Assembly (NCBI GenBank): GCA_039679385.1
Contig: JBDKVB010000067.1
Location: forward strand, 62,001-126,000
Source of the DNA: Armatimonadia bacterium
Lineage (GTDB): Bacteria; Armatimonadota; Zipacnadia; Zipacnadales; JABUFB01
Direction of reading: 5' to 3'
DNA: 64,000 nt
Shown here: positions 22,814-32,377 of the stretch, in pieces
Position numbering within the stretch: position 1 is the stretch's first letter
Layout: each line of letters starts with the position of its first letter
Program-made: the position numbers and the translations under genes
The notes under the pieces: generated by a model
Told to the model about the DNA's origin: nothing
Database searches by the model: none
Seen by the model: only the letters and a program-made list of their open reading frames with translations

Positions 22814-23896
22814 CTACAGGGCTGCACAGATGGCGTCGGCCATCTGGCTGGTCCCCACTGCCGTCGGGTCGTCACGGTCGGCCTTCATGTCGTAGGTGAC
22901 GGTCTTGCCCTCCTTGATGACGGCCGCGACGGCCGCCTCAAGTCGGTCTGCTGCTTCGGCCTCGCCCAGGTGGCGCAGCATCAGCACACCGGAAAGAACG
23001 GTTGCCGTCGGGTTGACCTTGTTTTGGCCCTTGTACTTCGGGGCGCTCCCGTGGGTGGGCTCGAAGACCGCGCAACCCTCGCCGAGGTTCGCTCCGGGCG
23101 CCACTCCCAGGCCGCCGACCAGACCGCAGGCCAGGTCGCTGAGGATGTCACCGTAGAGGTTCGGAAGCACCAGCACGTCGTACAGTTCGGGCTTCTGCAC
23201 AAGCTGCATGCACATGTTGTCGACGATGCGGTCCTCGAACTCGATGCCGCTGTCGCTGTACTCCTCTTCCGCGATGCGCCGGGCGGTCTTGAGGAACAGG
23301 CCGTCACTGAACTTCATGATGTTGGCCTTGTGCACCGCGGTGACCTTGCGGCGGCCGTTCTTGATCGCGTACTCGAAGGCGAACCGGACGATGCGCTCCG
23401 TACCGAAGACGGAGATGGGCTTGATGCTGATCCCGGCGTCCTGGCGGATCTCATAGCCTGAGATCTCTCGGATGCCGTCGATGAGCTTGAGGCACTCGAG
23501 GGTACCCATCTCGAACTCGATGCCGGCATATAGGTCCTCTGTGTTTTCGCGCACGATCACCAGGTCGGCTTCGGGATAGCGCGACCGGACGCCTTCGTAG
23601 TACTTGCAGGGCCGCAGGCAGGCATAGAGGTCGAGTTCGCGGCGGAGTGCAACGTTGACGCTGCGGAAACCCTTGCCCACGGGCGTCGAGATCGGGCCCT
23701 TGATGGCGAGCTTATTGCGCCGGATGGATTCGAGCACTTCCGGAGGCAGGGGCGTCCCCTTCTCCTCCATGACATCGACGCCGGCCTGGACCTCTTCCCA
23801 CTCGATGTCGACGCCGGTGGCCTCGACGCACTGCTTCATTGCGTAGGCAACTTCGGGCCCGGTACCGTCACCGGGGATGAACGTGACCTTGTGCAT
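22814..23896 (-). CDS. NAD-type isocitrate/isopropylmalate dehydrogenase family enzyme
   Basis: The 360-residue beta-decarboxylating dehydrogenase starts at the ATG of [16 protein letters not shown]; the ATG follows AGGAGCGG. Upstream in-frame sequence is unrelated leader. [29 protein letters not shown] and [20 protein letters not shown] are family motifs. [19 protein letters not shown] with [12 protein letters not shown] points to the NAD-dependent isocitrate dehydrogenase (IDH3-like) group rather than LeuB. It would oxidise isocitrate to 2-oxoglutarate and CO2 in the TCA cycle. It is a single gene with a possible promoter at 24013-24042. Homoisocitrate or tartrate dehydrogenase activity cannot be excluded. 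Confidence 0.88.
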   Translation of the reverse strand: MHKVTFIPGDGTGPEVAYAMKQCVEATGVDIEWEEVQAGVDVMEEKGTPLPPEVLESIRRNKLAIKGPISTPVGKGFRSVNVALRRELDLYACLRPCKYYEGVRSRYPEADLVIVRENTEDLYAGIEFEMGTLECLKLIDGIREISGYEIRQDAGISIKPISVFGTERIVRFAFEYAIKNGRRKVTAVHKANIMKFSDGLFLKTARRIAEEEYSDSGIEFEDRIVDNMCMQLVQKPELYDVLVLPNLYGDILSDLACGLVGGLGVAPGANLGEGCAVFEPTHGSAPKYKGQNKVNPTATVLSGVLMLRHLGEAEAADRLEAAVAAVIKEGKTVTYDMKADRDDPTAVGTSQMADAICAAL

Positions 23897-24012
23897 TGAT
23901 ACCGCTCCTGTCGAAGGGCAAGCTCGCGCGGGGCCAAGACTCGCCGGGTAATCCCGTGTCAGGCCGCCAGGCGACTGCAAGGCATCGTGGCCTTCAGCCC
24001 GGGGACCGCTAC

Positions 24013-24042
24013 ATAGTACCAAACAGGCGGTGAAGACGGCAA
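24013..24042 (-). promoter_or_regulatory. Possible promoter of the dehydrogenase gene
   Basis: On the minus strand TTGCCG (24042-24037), 18 bases and TACTAT (24018-24013) lie about 117 bases before the start codon. Confidence 0.4.
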
Positions 24043-24116
24043 GGACTCGGGCCAAGGGGTGCCGAAGAGTCTCAGGGAGTTTCCGCCCCAATCCTGGTAG
24101 AAGCGAGGCGCAACTG

Positions 24117-25205
24117 ATGACCTACTACGACAATGCCTTCGAAGCCAAGCCCGGTCTCATCAATCGCGGTCAGCAGGACCGCCAGCACCTGCTGCGCGTC
24201 GAGACCGAGGACTTCCTGCGAGGGCTTCACGAGGCCTACCCCGAGCGTCAGAGCGAGTACTGGCACCGCGACTACTCGTCGACCGAGGCCTTCCTACAGT
24301 CCGTGGAGCCGAACCGCGAGCGTTGGCTTGCCGCCGTCGGGGACTTCGGCACACCCGTCGCGGACATGAACCCGCTCCTCGAGCCCTGGCTCGAGAACGA
24401 CGACATGATCGGCTGGTGGGTCACCTTTGACCTGTACCCAGGCTTCCGCGGTCGTGCTACACTGGTGCTTCCGAAGAAGGCGCAAGGGCCGCTTCCTCTG
24501 GTGATCTGTCAGCATGGCATCGGCAGTTCGCCCGAGAGGGTCTTCGGGTTCCTCGATGACAGCTCGATCTACCACAGCTACGGTCAGGCGGTCGTTCGCG
24601 CCGGTTACGCAGTTGTGGCCCCGTGCAATGTCACCGAGGGAGCGCCCAGGGCTCGCTACACGCGCCTGTGCACCATGCTGGGCAAGACCTTGTGGGGTCT
24701 GGAGATCGCCCGCACCAAGCGGCTGCTGGACTACTGCGAGACTCGGCCGGAGATCGACACCTCGCGCATCGGCATGTGGGGCATCAGCCTCGGCGGCGCC
24801 TACACCATCTTCACCATGCCGCTGGAGCCGCGCATCAAGGCCGGGATCATCTGCGCCTGGTTCAACCACCGGATCAAGAAGATGGTGATCGACGACCCCC
24901 GGTACAGTTGCTTCCTGTCCGTCAACGAGGAGCACATCTTCATCCCCGGCTGGCTGCGGGAGTTCACCGACAGCGACCTGATCTCGCTGATCTGCCCGCG
25001 AGCGGTGATGTCGCAGACCGGGAAGGCGGACGGGATCTCCTGGTGGCCCTTCGTGCAGGAGGAGTTCGCAGCGTCGCGGGAGCACTACGACCGGCTCGGC
25101 TACGGTGACCGCATCGAGCTGGATCTGCATGAAGGAGGCCACGAGATCCACCTGGACGAGGGGCTGCGGTTCCTCGACAAGTGGCTCGTGCAGTCACCCT
25201 TCTAG
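24117..25205 (+). CDS. Alpha/beta hydrolase (acetyl xylan esterase/dienelactone hydrolase type)
   Basis: The 362-residue protein has an alpha/beta-hydrolase core: the nucleophile elbow [12 protein letters not shown] (Ser224) and a C-terminal His in [13 protein letters not shown], with an oxyanion-loop segment [12 protein letters not shown] earlier. The family (dienelactone hydrolase or acetyl xylan esterase/Abhydrolase_7) removes ester groups. No signal peptide is visible, so it would act on cytosolic oligosaccharides or other esters. The ATG at 24117 follows GAGGCG; the in-frame extension upstream has no coding character. It precedes the holA-like gene in the same direction. Confidence 0.78.
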   Translation: MTYYDNAFEAKPGLINRGQQDRQHLLRVETEDFLRGLHEAYPERQSEYWHRDYSSTEAFLQSVEPNRERWLAAVGDFGTPVADMNPLLEPWLENDDMIGWWVTFDLYPGFRGRATLVLPKKAQGPLPLVICQHGIGSSPERVFGFLDDSSIYHSYGQAVVRAGYAVVAPCNVTEGAPRARYTRLCTMLGKTLWGLEIARTKRLLDYCETRPEIDTSRIGMWGISLGGAYTIFTMPLEPRIKAGIICAWFNHRIKKMVIDDPRYSCFLSVNEEHIFIPGWLREFTDSDLISLICPRAVMSQTGKADGISWWPFVQEEFAASREHYDRLGYGDRIELDLHEGGHEIHLDEGLRFLDKWLVQSPF

Positions 25206-25282
25206 CGCTCTGCGACGTGCCTGAACACACCCAGAACCTGGCTGAGCCTTTGCCGGCCTCATCACAGACAGGAGCTCTTGTC

Positions 25283-26362
25283 GTGCGGCAACCCAAGCCC
25301 GAGCAACTGAACACTTCCGCACCCATCACCCTCATCTACGGGTCCTCCGCCGCGCTGCGGGGAAGGCTGGTCGAGAGCATTATCGACGCCAACCTGCCCG
25401 GTGAGGAGCGCGAATGGGGGCTGGAGATCGTTGACGCACAGGAGATTGGGGCAGCCGGTGCCGCGGGTCAGCTTGCCGGCGGCTCGCTCATGGCGCAGAC
25501 CCGGGTCGTCGTCATCCGCAATGCGGAGAAGCTACCTGCCGCCCAGCAGGGGATCATCGCAAAGGCCCTGCAGAGACTGGCACCGGGAACGACGGTCGTC
25601 ATCGATGCCGCCTCTTCGGACGACTACCGCAAGAAGGGCGCACCCGTCTCCGCAGACCTGAGGAAGGCCGTCGAGGCCGCCGGGCAGATCTTCGAGGCCA
25701 CGACGCCCGGCGACCGCGACCTGCCGGGATGGGTCATCGATGAAGTCGCCACCCACGGGAAGAGGATGCCCATGGCGGCAGCGAGAGCCTTCGTGGACAC
25801 GGTCGGAGCGCAGGTGGATCAGGCTATCAACGAGCTCGACAAGCTGCTGACCTACGTTGGTCCCGAGCAGGAGGAAGTGACTGTTGCCGACGTGCGCGCC
25901 GTGGTCACCGGCGAGCGAGAGAGCACGGTCTTCGATCTCGTGGATGCCATCGGTCGGCGTGACGCACGCACGGCGCTCGAGGCTCTGCCCGACCTGCTTC
26001 CGGCAAGCGGCGCACAGGGAGCTGCAATGCCCCTACTGGCAATGGTCGCGCGGCAACTGCGGCTTGTCTGGCAGGCCAAGGCACTTCAGAACGCCGGGCT
26101 GAGCCTGGAGGACGCCAAGCGCCTGCCTGCCGACTGGTCTGACAAGCTCCCGGGGGAGCACAACTTTTTCGACTCCACGCGCGGCCGCAACTTCCTGACC
26201 CGCAAGTATGCTGAGCAGGCTCGCAACTTCAGCGACGTGCAACTCGTTCGCGCTTTCGCGAAGGTCTACGAGACCGACCTGGCACTCAAAGGCCAAACCC
26301 GCGAGCGGATGGATGACCGGCTGGCCCTCGAGATGCTCATCGTGGACCTGTGCCGTCTCTGA
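25283..26362 (+). CDS. holA: DNA polymerase III delta subunit
   Basis: The 359-residue protein is the clamp-loader delta subunit. An AAA+-like N-terminal domain has no Walker A motif, as usual for delta (ITLIYGSSAALRGRLVESI, then VVVIRNAEKLPA and TVVIDAASSDDYRKK). The middle segment AINELDKLLTYVGPEQEEVTVADV and the helical C-terminal domain (LVWQAKALQNAGLS, VYETDLALKGQTRERMDDRLALEMLIVDLC) are highly typical of HolA. It opens the beta clamp during replication. I start at the GTG eight bases after AGGAG; the longer reading frame upstream runs through the esterase stop. It overlaps the next gene by a few bases. Confidence 0.9.
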   Translation: MRQPKPEQLNTSAPITLIYGSSAALRGRLVESIIDANLPGEEREWGLEIVDAQEIGAAGAAGQLAGGSLMAQTRVVVIRNAEKLPAAQQGIIAKALQRLAPGTTVVIDAASSDDYRKKGAPVSADLRKAVEAAGQIFEATTPGDRDLPGWVIDEVATHGKRMPMAAARAFVDTVGAQVDQAINELDKLLTYVGPEQEEVTVADVRAVVTGERESTVFDLVDAIGRRDARTALEALPDLLPASGAQGAAMPLLAMVARQLRLVWQAKALQNAGLSLEDAKRLPADWSDKLPGEHNFFDSTRGRNFLTRKYAEQARNFSDVQLVRAFAKVYETDLALKGQTRERMDDRLALEMLIVDLCRL

Positions 26363-28524
26363 CAGCCCTGGAAACCGAAGCCATGACCGCGACCTACTTC
26401 GCCCCTCTTCTGTACGTGCTCCTCAGCGCCGCCGCGCTGCTTCTCGGCCGGGCGGTGCTGTGCCTGCTCCGCCTGGACATGGCGGATGCCCCGCGGCGCG
26501 CCCTGTTCCAGTTGGCCCTTGGCTACCTGATCGTGGCCTACGTCGTCGCCGCGATCGGGCTAGCCGGGAAGCTCTCCGTGGTGAACGTCATCGGGCTTCT
26601 TGTGGCAGGCGCCATCGTTGGGTTGCCCTTCGGACGGCGCCTCACACGCGACCTTGGCCAGGCTCTGCGGCGGCTCTGGGTAGCGCTGTCCGGGCGCTCG
26701 GGAGCAGCGCCCCTCGTCGGCCTGGCCGCCACAGTGGGACTGGTGTTCAGCGCCGCCATCTACGGGAGCGGCCTGGCGTCAGCCGCCGCTCTCCTCGTGG
26801 CCGGGATCTGTCTTCTGGCCCTGGCAGCGCTCATCGTGCACCGTCCCGGGGCCGGGCTGGCCTGGTTGCTGCTGGCGTGGTGCCTGGTCACCTTCCTGGC
26901 TGCCCTCGCGCCACCCACAGACAGCGACTGGGACGGCCTGGCCGAGCACCTTGCCCAGGCCAAGGTCTACGCCACCGAGGGCCGCTACGAGCCCCTGTGG
27001 TATGACCACCACTCGCAGTTCCCGGCGCTGGTGCAGATGCTGTTCACGGTGGGGATGCTGCTCCAGGGCCCTGCGCTGGCCAAGCTCTTTCACTGGGGCT
27101 TTGCGATGCTCAGCCTGGGTGCGGTCTACGTGATCGGCGACCGCTTCTGCCGGCGAGGCAGCGGCAAGTGGTCCGCTATGGTGCTGGCCACAACGCCCAT
27201 CATGGGCTGGCTCGCGCAGGTAGGCTACGTGGACCTAGGCACGACGGCCTACGGACTGCTGGCGGTCCTCGCCTTCCTGGACTGGCGGCAGACCGGCGGA
27301 CGACGCAAGGCTGCCCTGAGCGGCGTCATGTGTGGCGCGATGATGGCGACGAAGATGCAGGGGATCCCCTTGTTCGGGCTGCTGGTCTTCGCGGCGCTAC
27401 TGATCTGGCGGCGTCGCAGGGCTGCGCGTCCCTGGGCCCTCTCGACTGTGGTCGCTCTCGGGCTTACCGGGGCGGTCATCGCCTCCCCGTGGTACCTCAA
27501 GACCTGGTACCTGACGGGCAATCCCGTCTACCCCTTCGCCTATGGGGTCTTCGGCGGCAAGGACTGGGGACCCCAGGAGGCGGCCAGCTACGACTACGAC
27601 CAGAAGCAGTTCGGAGTTGACCACCTTCCGCCGCCCGAGGAGTACTGGAAGCTACCCAGGCTGAAGAGGCTGTTCACCGGACCGCGCTCGCCCAAGAACC
27701 TGCTCCTGGCGCCCGTGAACCTCACAGTGAACCCCGTCCCCTTTGCGGCGCAGTGGCGGAATGGTCCGGCAGCTTTGGTGCCGACGCTGCTGATGAGCTG
27801 GGTCGGCCCGGCGTACCTGATCGGGCTTGTGGCCCTTGTGGTGATCTGGCTCGCGAGACGGCGCGGACACCCAAGCGAAGCGCCGGGGCGTCCGTTCTCC
27901 CCGGTGCCGACAGCAGTCGCCCTACTTCTGTGGCTGTTCCTGCCCCTCTGGCTCTGGTGGCTGATGTCAATGCAACTCGACCGGTACTTGCTCCCATCGC
28001 TGGCGATCCTGGCGCCGGTGGTCGGCTGGGTCTGCTGCCAGGGTGAGGGAACGTGGTTGCGAGGGCTCCCGGCACTGTGGGCTGCCGTCGCACTGGGGCT
28101 GGTCACCTGCGTTGCCGTGCCTTGCTTGCTGTATACGTCGGGGATGGTCGACCGGGAGCAGTACCTGTCCTCGCTGTGCGAGGTCTATGAGCCGAGTGTC
28201 CAGCTCAACCACCTGGTGCCGGCCGGCGGCAAGGTGATCCTCTACGGTGAGCCGCGTGGTTTCTACCTGGACTGCGCGTACATGTGGGGCGACCCGGGGC
28301 ACCACCGGCTCATCCCCTACGAGTGTCTCACCACGCCCCAGGCACTCGTAACCCACCTGCGGGGCATGGGCTTCACTCACGCGCTCCTCAACCAGATGCA
28401 GGCCGGATCGCTGTCCCCCGGTACCCCACCACCTGTGGGGCTACTCGCCAAAGCAGCCCAGGAGGGCCTTATCCGGGTCATCGCACGGCGGCACCAGTAC
28501 GTGATCTTGGACCTTGCACCCTGA
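26350..28524 (+). CDS. Polytopic membrane glycosyltransferase-like protein (GT-C/PMT type)
   Basis: The 724-residue protein has about 12-14 hydrophobic helices. An early extracytoplasmic loop carries acidic residues (PPTDSDWDGLAEHLAQAK), followed by YDHHSQFPALVQM. A long periplasmic loop (about 410-480, DYDQKQFGVDHLPPPEEYW) and a C-terminal soluble part (EYLS..LVPAGGKVILYGEPRGFYLD) follow, as in GT-C/PMT_2 (GT39 or ArnT-like) enzymes that take sugars from lipid-linked donors. The start may be the GTG at 26350, overlapping holA by 13 bases, or the ATG at 26383; neither has a good Shine-Dalgarno. A terminator follows. Acceptor unknown. Confidence 0.7.
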   Translation: MPSLTALETEAMTATYFAPLLYVLLSAAALLLGRAVLCLLRLDMADAPRRALFQLALGYLIVAYVVAAIGLAGKLSVVNVIGLLVAGAIVGLPFGRRLTRDLGQALRRLWVALSGRSGAAPLVGLAATVGLVFSAAIYGSGLASAAALLVAGICLLALAALIVHRPGAGLAWLLLAWCLVTFLAALAPPTDSDWDGLAEHLAQAKVYATEGRYEPLWYDHHSQFPALVQMLFTVGMLLQGPALAKLFHWGFAMLSLGAVYVIGDRFCRRGSGKWSAMVLATTPIMGWLAQVGYVDLGTTAYGLLAVLAFLDWRQTGGRRKAALSGVMCGAMMATKMQGIPLFGLLVFAALLIWRRRRAARPWALSTVVALGLTGAVIASPWYLKTWYLTGNPVYPFAYGVFGGKDWGPQEAASYDYDQKQFGVDHLPPPEEYWKLPRLKRLFTGPRSPKNLLLAPVNLTVNPVPFAAQWRNGPAALVPTLLMSWVGPAYLIGLVALVVIWLARRRGHPSEAPGRPFSPVPTAVALLLWLFLPLWLWWLMSMQLDRYLLPSLAILAPVVGWVCCQGEGTWLRGLPALWAAVALGLVTCVAVPCLLYTSGMVDREQYLSSLCEVYEPSVQLNHLVPAGGKVILYGEPRGFYLDCAYMWGDPGHHRLIPYECLTTPQALVTHLRGMGFTHALLNQMQAGSLSPGTPPPVGLLAKAAQEGLIRVIARRHQYVILDLAP

Positions 28525-28561
28525 CGAGGCGGTCGTCTCCGGCCACGCCACGCAGCAGGAA

Positions 28562-28596
28562 GCCCGGCGCCTCCTGAGGAGACGCCGGGCCTTTGC
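28562..28596 (+). terminator. Terminator after the membrane glycosyltransferase gene
   Basis: GCCCGGCG (28562-28569) and CGCCGGGC (28583-28590) pair, extended by CTCC/GGAG with one bulge, followed by CTTTGCC. It lies between convergent genes. Confidence 0.7.
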
Positions 28597-28631
28597 CTAC
28601 CGTTACCGGCGATTCGCCATGGACGGAGGTG

Positions 28632-28889
28632 CTACAGCGACATGCTCTTGGCGCAGATCCCGGCCAGTGCGTTCAGATCGCCGACCAGGGCCTTGATGTC
28701 ACCCTCGGCGCCGCAGCAGTGGAGGATGATGACGCCGAAGTTGGCGCAGTTATCCTTGGAGGTATCGTGGAGCCCCAGACGCGCCCCTATGATGCAACCG
28801 TACTTGGTGAGCACCTCCTGCACCTTAGCCGCGTTCTCCACACGGCCGTCCAGCTTGAAGGCGACAATCGATCCGCAGGACTCATTCAT
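28632..28889 (-). CDS. TM1266-like small ACT/ferredoxin-like protein
   Basis: The 85-residue protein has a beta-alpha-beta-beta-alpha-beta pattern: IVAFKLDGRVENAAKVQEVL, a GCIIGARLGLHDT turn, FGVIILHCCGAEGDIKALVGDL and NALAGICAKSMSL. This is the layout of TM1266-family proteins (named iron-only hydrogenase system regulator after gene neighbourhood), which resemble the NikR/ACT fold. It has five Cys, including an adjacent pair. No hydrogenase maturation gene is nearby, so the role is unclear; a small-molecule or metal sensor is possible. It stands alone on the minus strand. Confidence 0.7.
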   Translation of the reverse strand: MNESCGSIVAFKLDGRVENAAKVQEVLTKYGCIIGARLGLHDTSKDNCANFGVIILHCCGAEGDIKALVGDLNALAGICAKSMSL

Positions 28890-28990
28890 CGTTGACCCTC
28901 CTTATGGTCTGTCTGTCGACATGCGCAACCTGATATTCGCCGATCGCACGCGGAATCCTGCCACCGCAGCGAGGGCCGGGGCAGCCGAAG

Positions 28991-29509
28991 CTACCCCTGG
29001 TACTTCTCCTTGCCAAGTATCGCGGCCGGAAGCCACACTCGATGAAGGATGGTTAGCCCCGAGCCATACCACCTGTGGTCGTCGAGGCGCTCCACACCCG
29101 CGACGCACTCCCCTGAGTACTGGATCACGCGCCCTCGCTCGTACCGGAGAGCAGGAGACAGAGGCACATAGGGCGTGGACACGTATCTGACCGCCTCGTA
29201 TCCGGACACGGTCCGCAGATCGCAGGCCATGAACTCCGCGACCTCGGCTGAGATTCTCTGCGGCAAGCCGACGCAGAAGTGATCGCCATGCTCGCCGGCC
29301 CAGATCGTGAAACACCGGTCGCGCAGTCTCTTGCGCGGCGACTCCGACAACGTCCTCAGCGACCTGAGGACTGCCGTGAGGACCGGACGCATCGGGAAGA
29401 GAGGGCACTCCCTCTCAAGGGCGTCCAGAGAGTATTGCCAGCAAACCAGGTCCTGCTCTTCTGCAATGAAGTCTGTGTGCCCTAGCCAGTTCTCGCTGCG
29501 GTCAACCAT
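28991..29509 (-). CDS. Protein of unknown function
   Basis: The 172-residue soluble product has sensible composition and mixed alpha/beta character: RSENWLGHTDFIAEEQDLVCW, TIWAGEHGDHFCVGLPQ, then FMACDLRTVSGYEAVRYVS and VIQYSGECVAGVERLDDHRWYGSGL. I recognise no family. The ATG at 29509 directly abuts GGAGG, which is too close for normal initiation, so the start may differ; the longer frame to 29614 overlaps the secretin gene. A shorter overlapping minus-strand frame (28902-29408) is a shadow. It follows the secretin gene in the same direction. Confidence 0.5.
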   Translation of the reverse strand: MVDRSENWLGHTDFIAEEQDLVCWQYSLDALERECPLFPMRPVLTAVLRSLRTLSESPRKRLRDRCFTIWAGEHGDHFCVGLPQRISAEVAEFMACDLRTVSGYEAVRYVSTPYVPLSPALRYERGRVIQYSGECVAGVERLDDHRWYGSGLTILHRVWLPAAILGKEKYQG

Positions 29510-29591
29510 CCTCCGGTTCCCCCCGTTTGACGCGTCTGCTGGCAGATGCGGGCCTCCCTGAGGGCCGCCGCTCGACTTCCGTGACGCAGGG

Positions 29592-30695
29592 CTACTGCCC
29601 CAGCTCCGGCACATCGCGTATGATATGCGGCGTCACGAAAAGCCTCGGGTGAGAGTAGGTGCGGGAGTCGCGCCCACTGAGCAATCCCCCGAAGCGCGTA
29701 CTGTACTCCTGGCGACTGCGCTCGAAGCCGCCAATCTGGATTGTCTGGCCATCGGGCACGGTGACGACGGTCTGCGTGGAGACCGTGTCTGTGATCGGCA
29801 GGGACACTCCGTTGGGCGCAATCAGCGTGCCGGCGGCCTCGATGAAGGTCGGGCGCAGGACCATGGTGACGCTGTCGTCGCCGTTGATCCGCGGCTGCAC
29901 GAAGAGCTCGCTACCGATGAAGACGGCATCGGTCTCGTAGGTCACCGACCGGTTGCCGTAGTAGTCATAGCTGACCTGCGTGTTGGTGTAGGGCAGCATC
30001 CGGCCCACACTCAGCACAGCAGGGATGTTGTTGGTTGTCGTCACGCTGGCCGCAGTCAGGGTCTGGCCCTGGCTCGTCTCACGGTTCCAGCCACCGACGA
30101 CCCTCGTGTTCCCCCGACGGTATGCGCCCTGCAAACCACTGGCCGGGGCAGCCCCGACCCGGGCGATGAGCAGGTTCCCCACCTGGGTGGCGAAGTCGAC
30201 ACCCCACTCATCGGTCACGCTGGTGGGGCTGTCCAGCAAGGTGGCCTCGATGCTCACCATCCGCGGCTTCACATCGAGCATCGCCAGAACCTCGCGGAGT
30301 TGGTCGATGCCGGCCGCAGTTCCACTCACCAGCAGGGCGTTCTGCGCCTCGATTGCGACGATGCTGTCGACGCCTCGCGGTCGTAAGGCCGCGAGGTTGC
30401 CCTGATTGCTGATCTGCTCGCGTGGAGCGACTGCCAGGGTCGAGGCGTAGTACCAGTTCGGGCTGACGCCATCCAGATTCCTGGGGAGGGCCCGCGCTAC
30501 ACGTGCCCCAAAGCCGTCGACCCAGCGCTGACGACAGGCATGTAGCTCCTCAGCCGGTGGCGGCTGCTCGTTGTTGAGCAGGGCCGCCGTCAGGGAGGCA
30601 TCAGCCCAGCGTAGCGTGATCAGCGTCGGGTTGTTCTGGGCCAGTGCGGGGAGCGACGCGACGACCACCACACAGGCAAGGGCAAAAGCACGCAT
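29592..30695 (-). CDS. Secretin-domain protein (type II/III secretion, GspD-like)
   Basis: The 367-residue product has a signal peptide (cut near ALA-QNN). One N-domain-like segment (IVAIEAQNALLVSGTAAGIDQLREVLAMLDVKPR, about 115-148) precedes the secretin beta-domain (MVSIEATLLDSP, VPDGQTIQIGGF, and LFVTPHIIRD near the C terminus). Secretins form outer-membrane rings for pilus or protein export. At 367 residues it lacks most of the N0-N3 domains of GspD and PilQ, and no other secretion gene is adjacent. It could serve the scattered pseudopilins. The ATG at 30695 lies six bases after GGAG; a GTG one codon earlier is possible. Confidence 0.8.
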   Translation of the reverse strand: MRAFALACVVVVASLPALAQNNPTLITLRWADASLTAALLNNEQPPPAEELHACRQRWVDGFGARVARALPRNLDGVSPNWYYASTLAVAPREQISNQGNLAALRPRGVDSIVAIEAQNALLVSGTAAGIDQLREVLAMLDVKPRMVSIEATLLDSPTSVTDEWGVDFATQVGNLLIARVGAAPASGLQGAYRRGNTRVVGGWNRETSQGQTLTAASVTTTNNIPAVLSVGRMLPYTNTQVSYDYYGNRSVTYETDAVFIGSELFVQPRINGDDSVTMVLRPTFIEAAGTLIAPNGVSLPITDTVSTQTVVTVPDGQTIQIGGFERSRQEYSTRFGGLLSGRDSRTYSHPRLFVTPHIIRDVPELGQ

Positions 30696-30837
30696 CACGG
30701 TCTCCGCCTCTCACCCCGGCTCGCAGACACAGAGCCGGGCAACTACCCTCCGTAGTGCGGTATGACACCACCACTGCCCCAAGGTTCCCGGGAGCTACCC
30801 TCGCGCCGGCAGTCAGAGACCGGCGCGAGTGCCGGTC

Positions 30838-32295
30838 CTACTTCCCCTTGCCGTGGCGAGCTTCAAGCGCGTCGGCATGGTGCGCCCGTCCCGTGGCGCG
30901 AAGGCGCTCGCTGTAGCGCTCGAGTTGCCCGCGAGTGTGCAACGGGCCTCCCTCCGAGATGACCTGGAACAGGGGGTCGATGCCGCTCTTCGACGTGAGC
31001 ATCATCTGGCCCTGCCACTCCGCCAGACGCGCCAGGCCCTGGCTCACGACCTCAGGTCGCTCGGCGGCGAGGTTCCTCGTCTCGTGCGGGTCCTCCAGGG
31101 CGTTGAAGAGCATGATCGGCGGGAAGTTCTTCAGGCCGTCGTGGTAGGTGTTGATGAGGCACCAGTTGTCCCAGAGGACGGTGCGCTGACAGCTCCAGGC
31201 AGCTTGCTCGACCACAAGGTAATCGCGACCGGTCTCCTGGTTGGCGCGGAAGGCCGAGGCGAAGCTGCTAACATCCCAGCAGGCCGGGACCTCTCCCCCA
31301 AGGACCTCGACCATCGTTGCAGCCCAGTCGCCCTGATAGTGGAAGCCGGTATCGACGCGCGGCTGCGTGATGCCCGGCCAGCGAACAAGCAGGGGGACAC
31401 GCGAGGTGATCAGGTCTGCGGTCTGATGGTCACCGTAGACGTTCAGCTCGCCCTGGTTCTCGCCATGATCCGAGCTAACCATGATGACCAGATCGTCGAG
31501 CACTCCAGCCTCCTCCAGGGCGTCCAGCAGCATGCCAAGGTGGCTGTCCATGTAGCGGATGCCGCAGTCGTAGCCGTCGATCCACCTCTTCCAGGCCTCC
31601 ATGCTGTCAATCCGGCACACGTGTCGCGGCCACTTGTTCGGCGAATCGTCGAAGTGGGTCACCTCGTGGGCGGAGTGAGGCCCGTAGCTGTCCCAGTTCG
31701 CCTGGCGAATCTCCTCGGTGTGCCACTCCGGAGCCGGCGAATCGGCGAAGGGGTTGCCGAAACCCTCGGGCGCCCGGTAGGGAGTATGTGCATCCCAGTA
31801 GTTCACGTGCAGGAACCAGTCATCGCGCTGCGCGGCGTTGTTGCGGATCCAGTTGAGGGCATAGGGCGTGACTTCCTCGGCACTCTCCAGCCCACCCTTG
31901 CCGGGATTGAAGATCTCGCGGTAGCCGACCGTGGTCTGGAAGGCACTGTGTCGCTCCGAGAAGGAGCTCACCCAGACCGGGTACATCCCCTGGCGACGCA
32001 GGCAGGGAATCCAGCCCGTGCGATCGAGGCGCTGGCGGAAGGCCCGGGAGGGTCCCTCGGCCACCGGGTCGGCATTGATGCCGCCGTGGTTGATGACGTT
32101 GTTGTGGATCCCGAACTGGCCGGTAAACAGCGCGCTTCGTGAGGGCAGGCAGGGCGCATTGGGCACGTAGCAGCGGTCGAAGCGCACTCCCTCCGACGCG
32201 ATGCGGTCCAGATTGGGTGATGTGTCCCGATGATATCCGTAACATCCCAAGTGGTCAGGACGCAGAGTGTCCAGGTCCAGGTACAGGATGCGCAT
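30838..32295 (-). CDS. Cys-type sulfatase
   Basis: The 485-residue sulfatase has Asp9 of the calcium site (DLDTLRPDHLGCYG), the formylglycine motif CLPSR (Cys49-Arg53, with the conserved SALFTGQ after it) and a SSDHGE segment. Cys49 must be converted by a formylglycine-generating enzyme (or anaerobic maturase) that is not seen here. It has no signal peptide, which favours cytosolic removal of sulfate from imported oligosaccharides, or export by a route not visible. The ATG follows GAGGTGA. The WbsX-like gene upstream (gap 82) and the secretin downstream run in the same direction. Confidence 0.92.
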   Translation of the reverse strand: MRILYLDLDTLRPDHLGCYGYHRDTSPNLDRIASEGVRFDRCYVPNAPCLPSRSALFTGQFGIHNNVINHGGINADPVAEGPSRAFRQRLDRTGWIPCLRRQGMYPVWVSSFSERHSAFQTTVGYREIFNPGKGGLESAEEVTPYALNWIRNNAAQRDDWFLHVNYWDAHTPYRAPEGFGNPFADSPAPEWHTEEIRQANWDSYGPHSAHEVTHFDDSPNKWPRHVCRIDSMEAWKRWIDGYDCGIRYMDSHLGMLLDALEEAGVLDDLVIMVSSDHGENQGELNVYGDHQTADLITSRVPLLVRWPGITQPRVDTGFHYQGDWAATMVEVLGGEVPACWDVSSFASAFRANQETGRDYLVVEQAAWSCQRTVLWDNWCLINTYHDGLKNFPPIMLFNALEDPHETRNLAAERPEVVSQGLARLAEWQGQMMLTSKSGIDPLFQVISEGGPLHTRGQLERYSERLRATGRAHHADALEARHGKGK

Positions 32296-32377
32296 GCTCT
32301 CACCTCATAGTCAGGATGCGGTGCACCCAGGTGCTTGTACTTGGCAAGATCGCGGCTAGCCTATGCAGGAAGCCTCG

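Noticed and set aside
28902-29408. 168-residue minus-strand frame near the secretin gene
   Set aside because: It overlaps the more protein-like 172-residue frame and shows no domain or ribosome-binding site.
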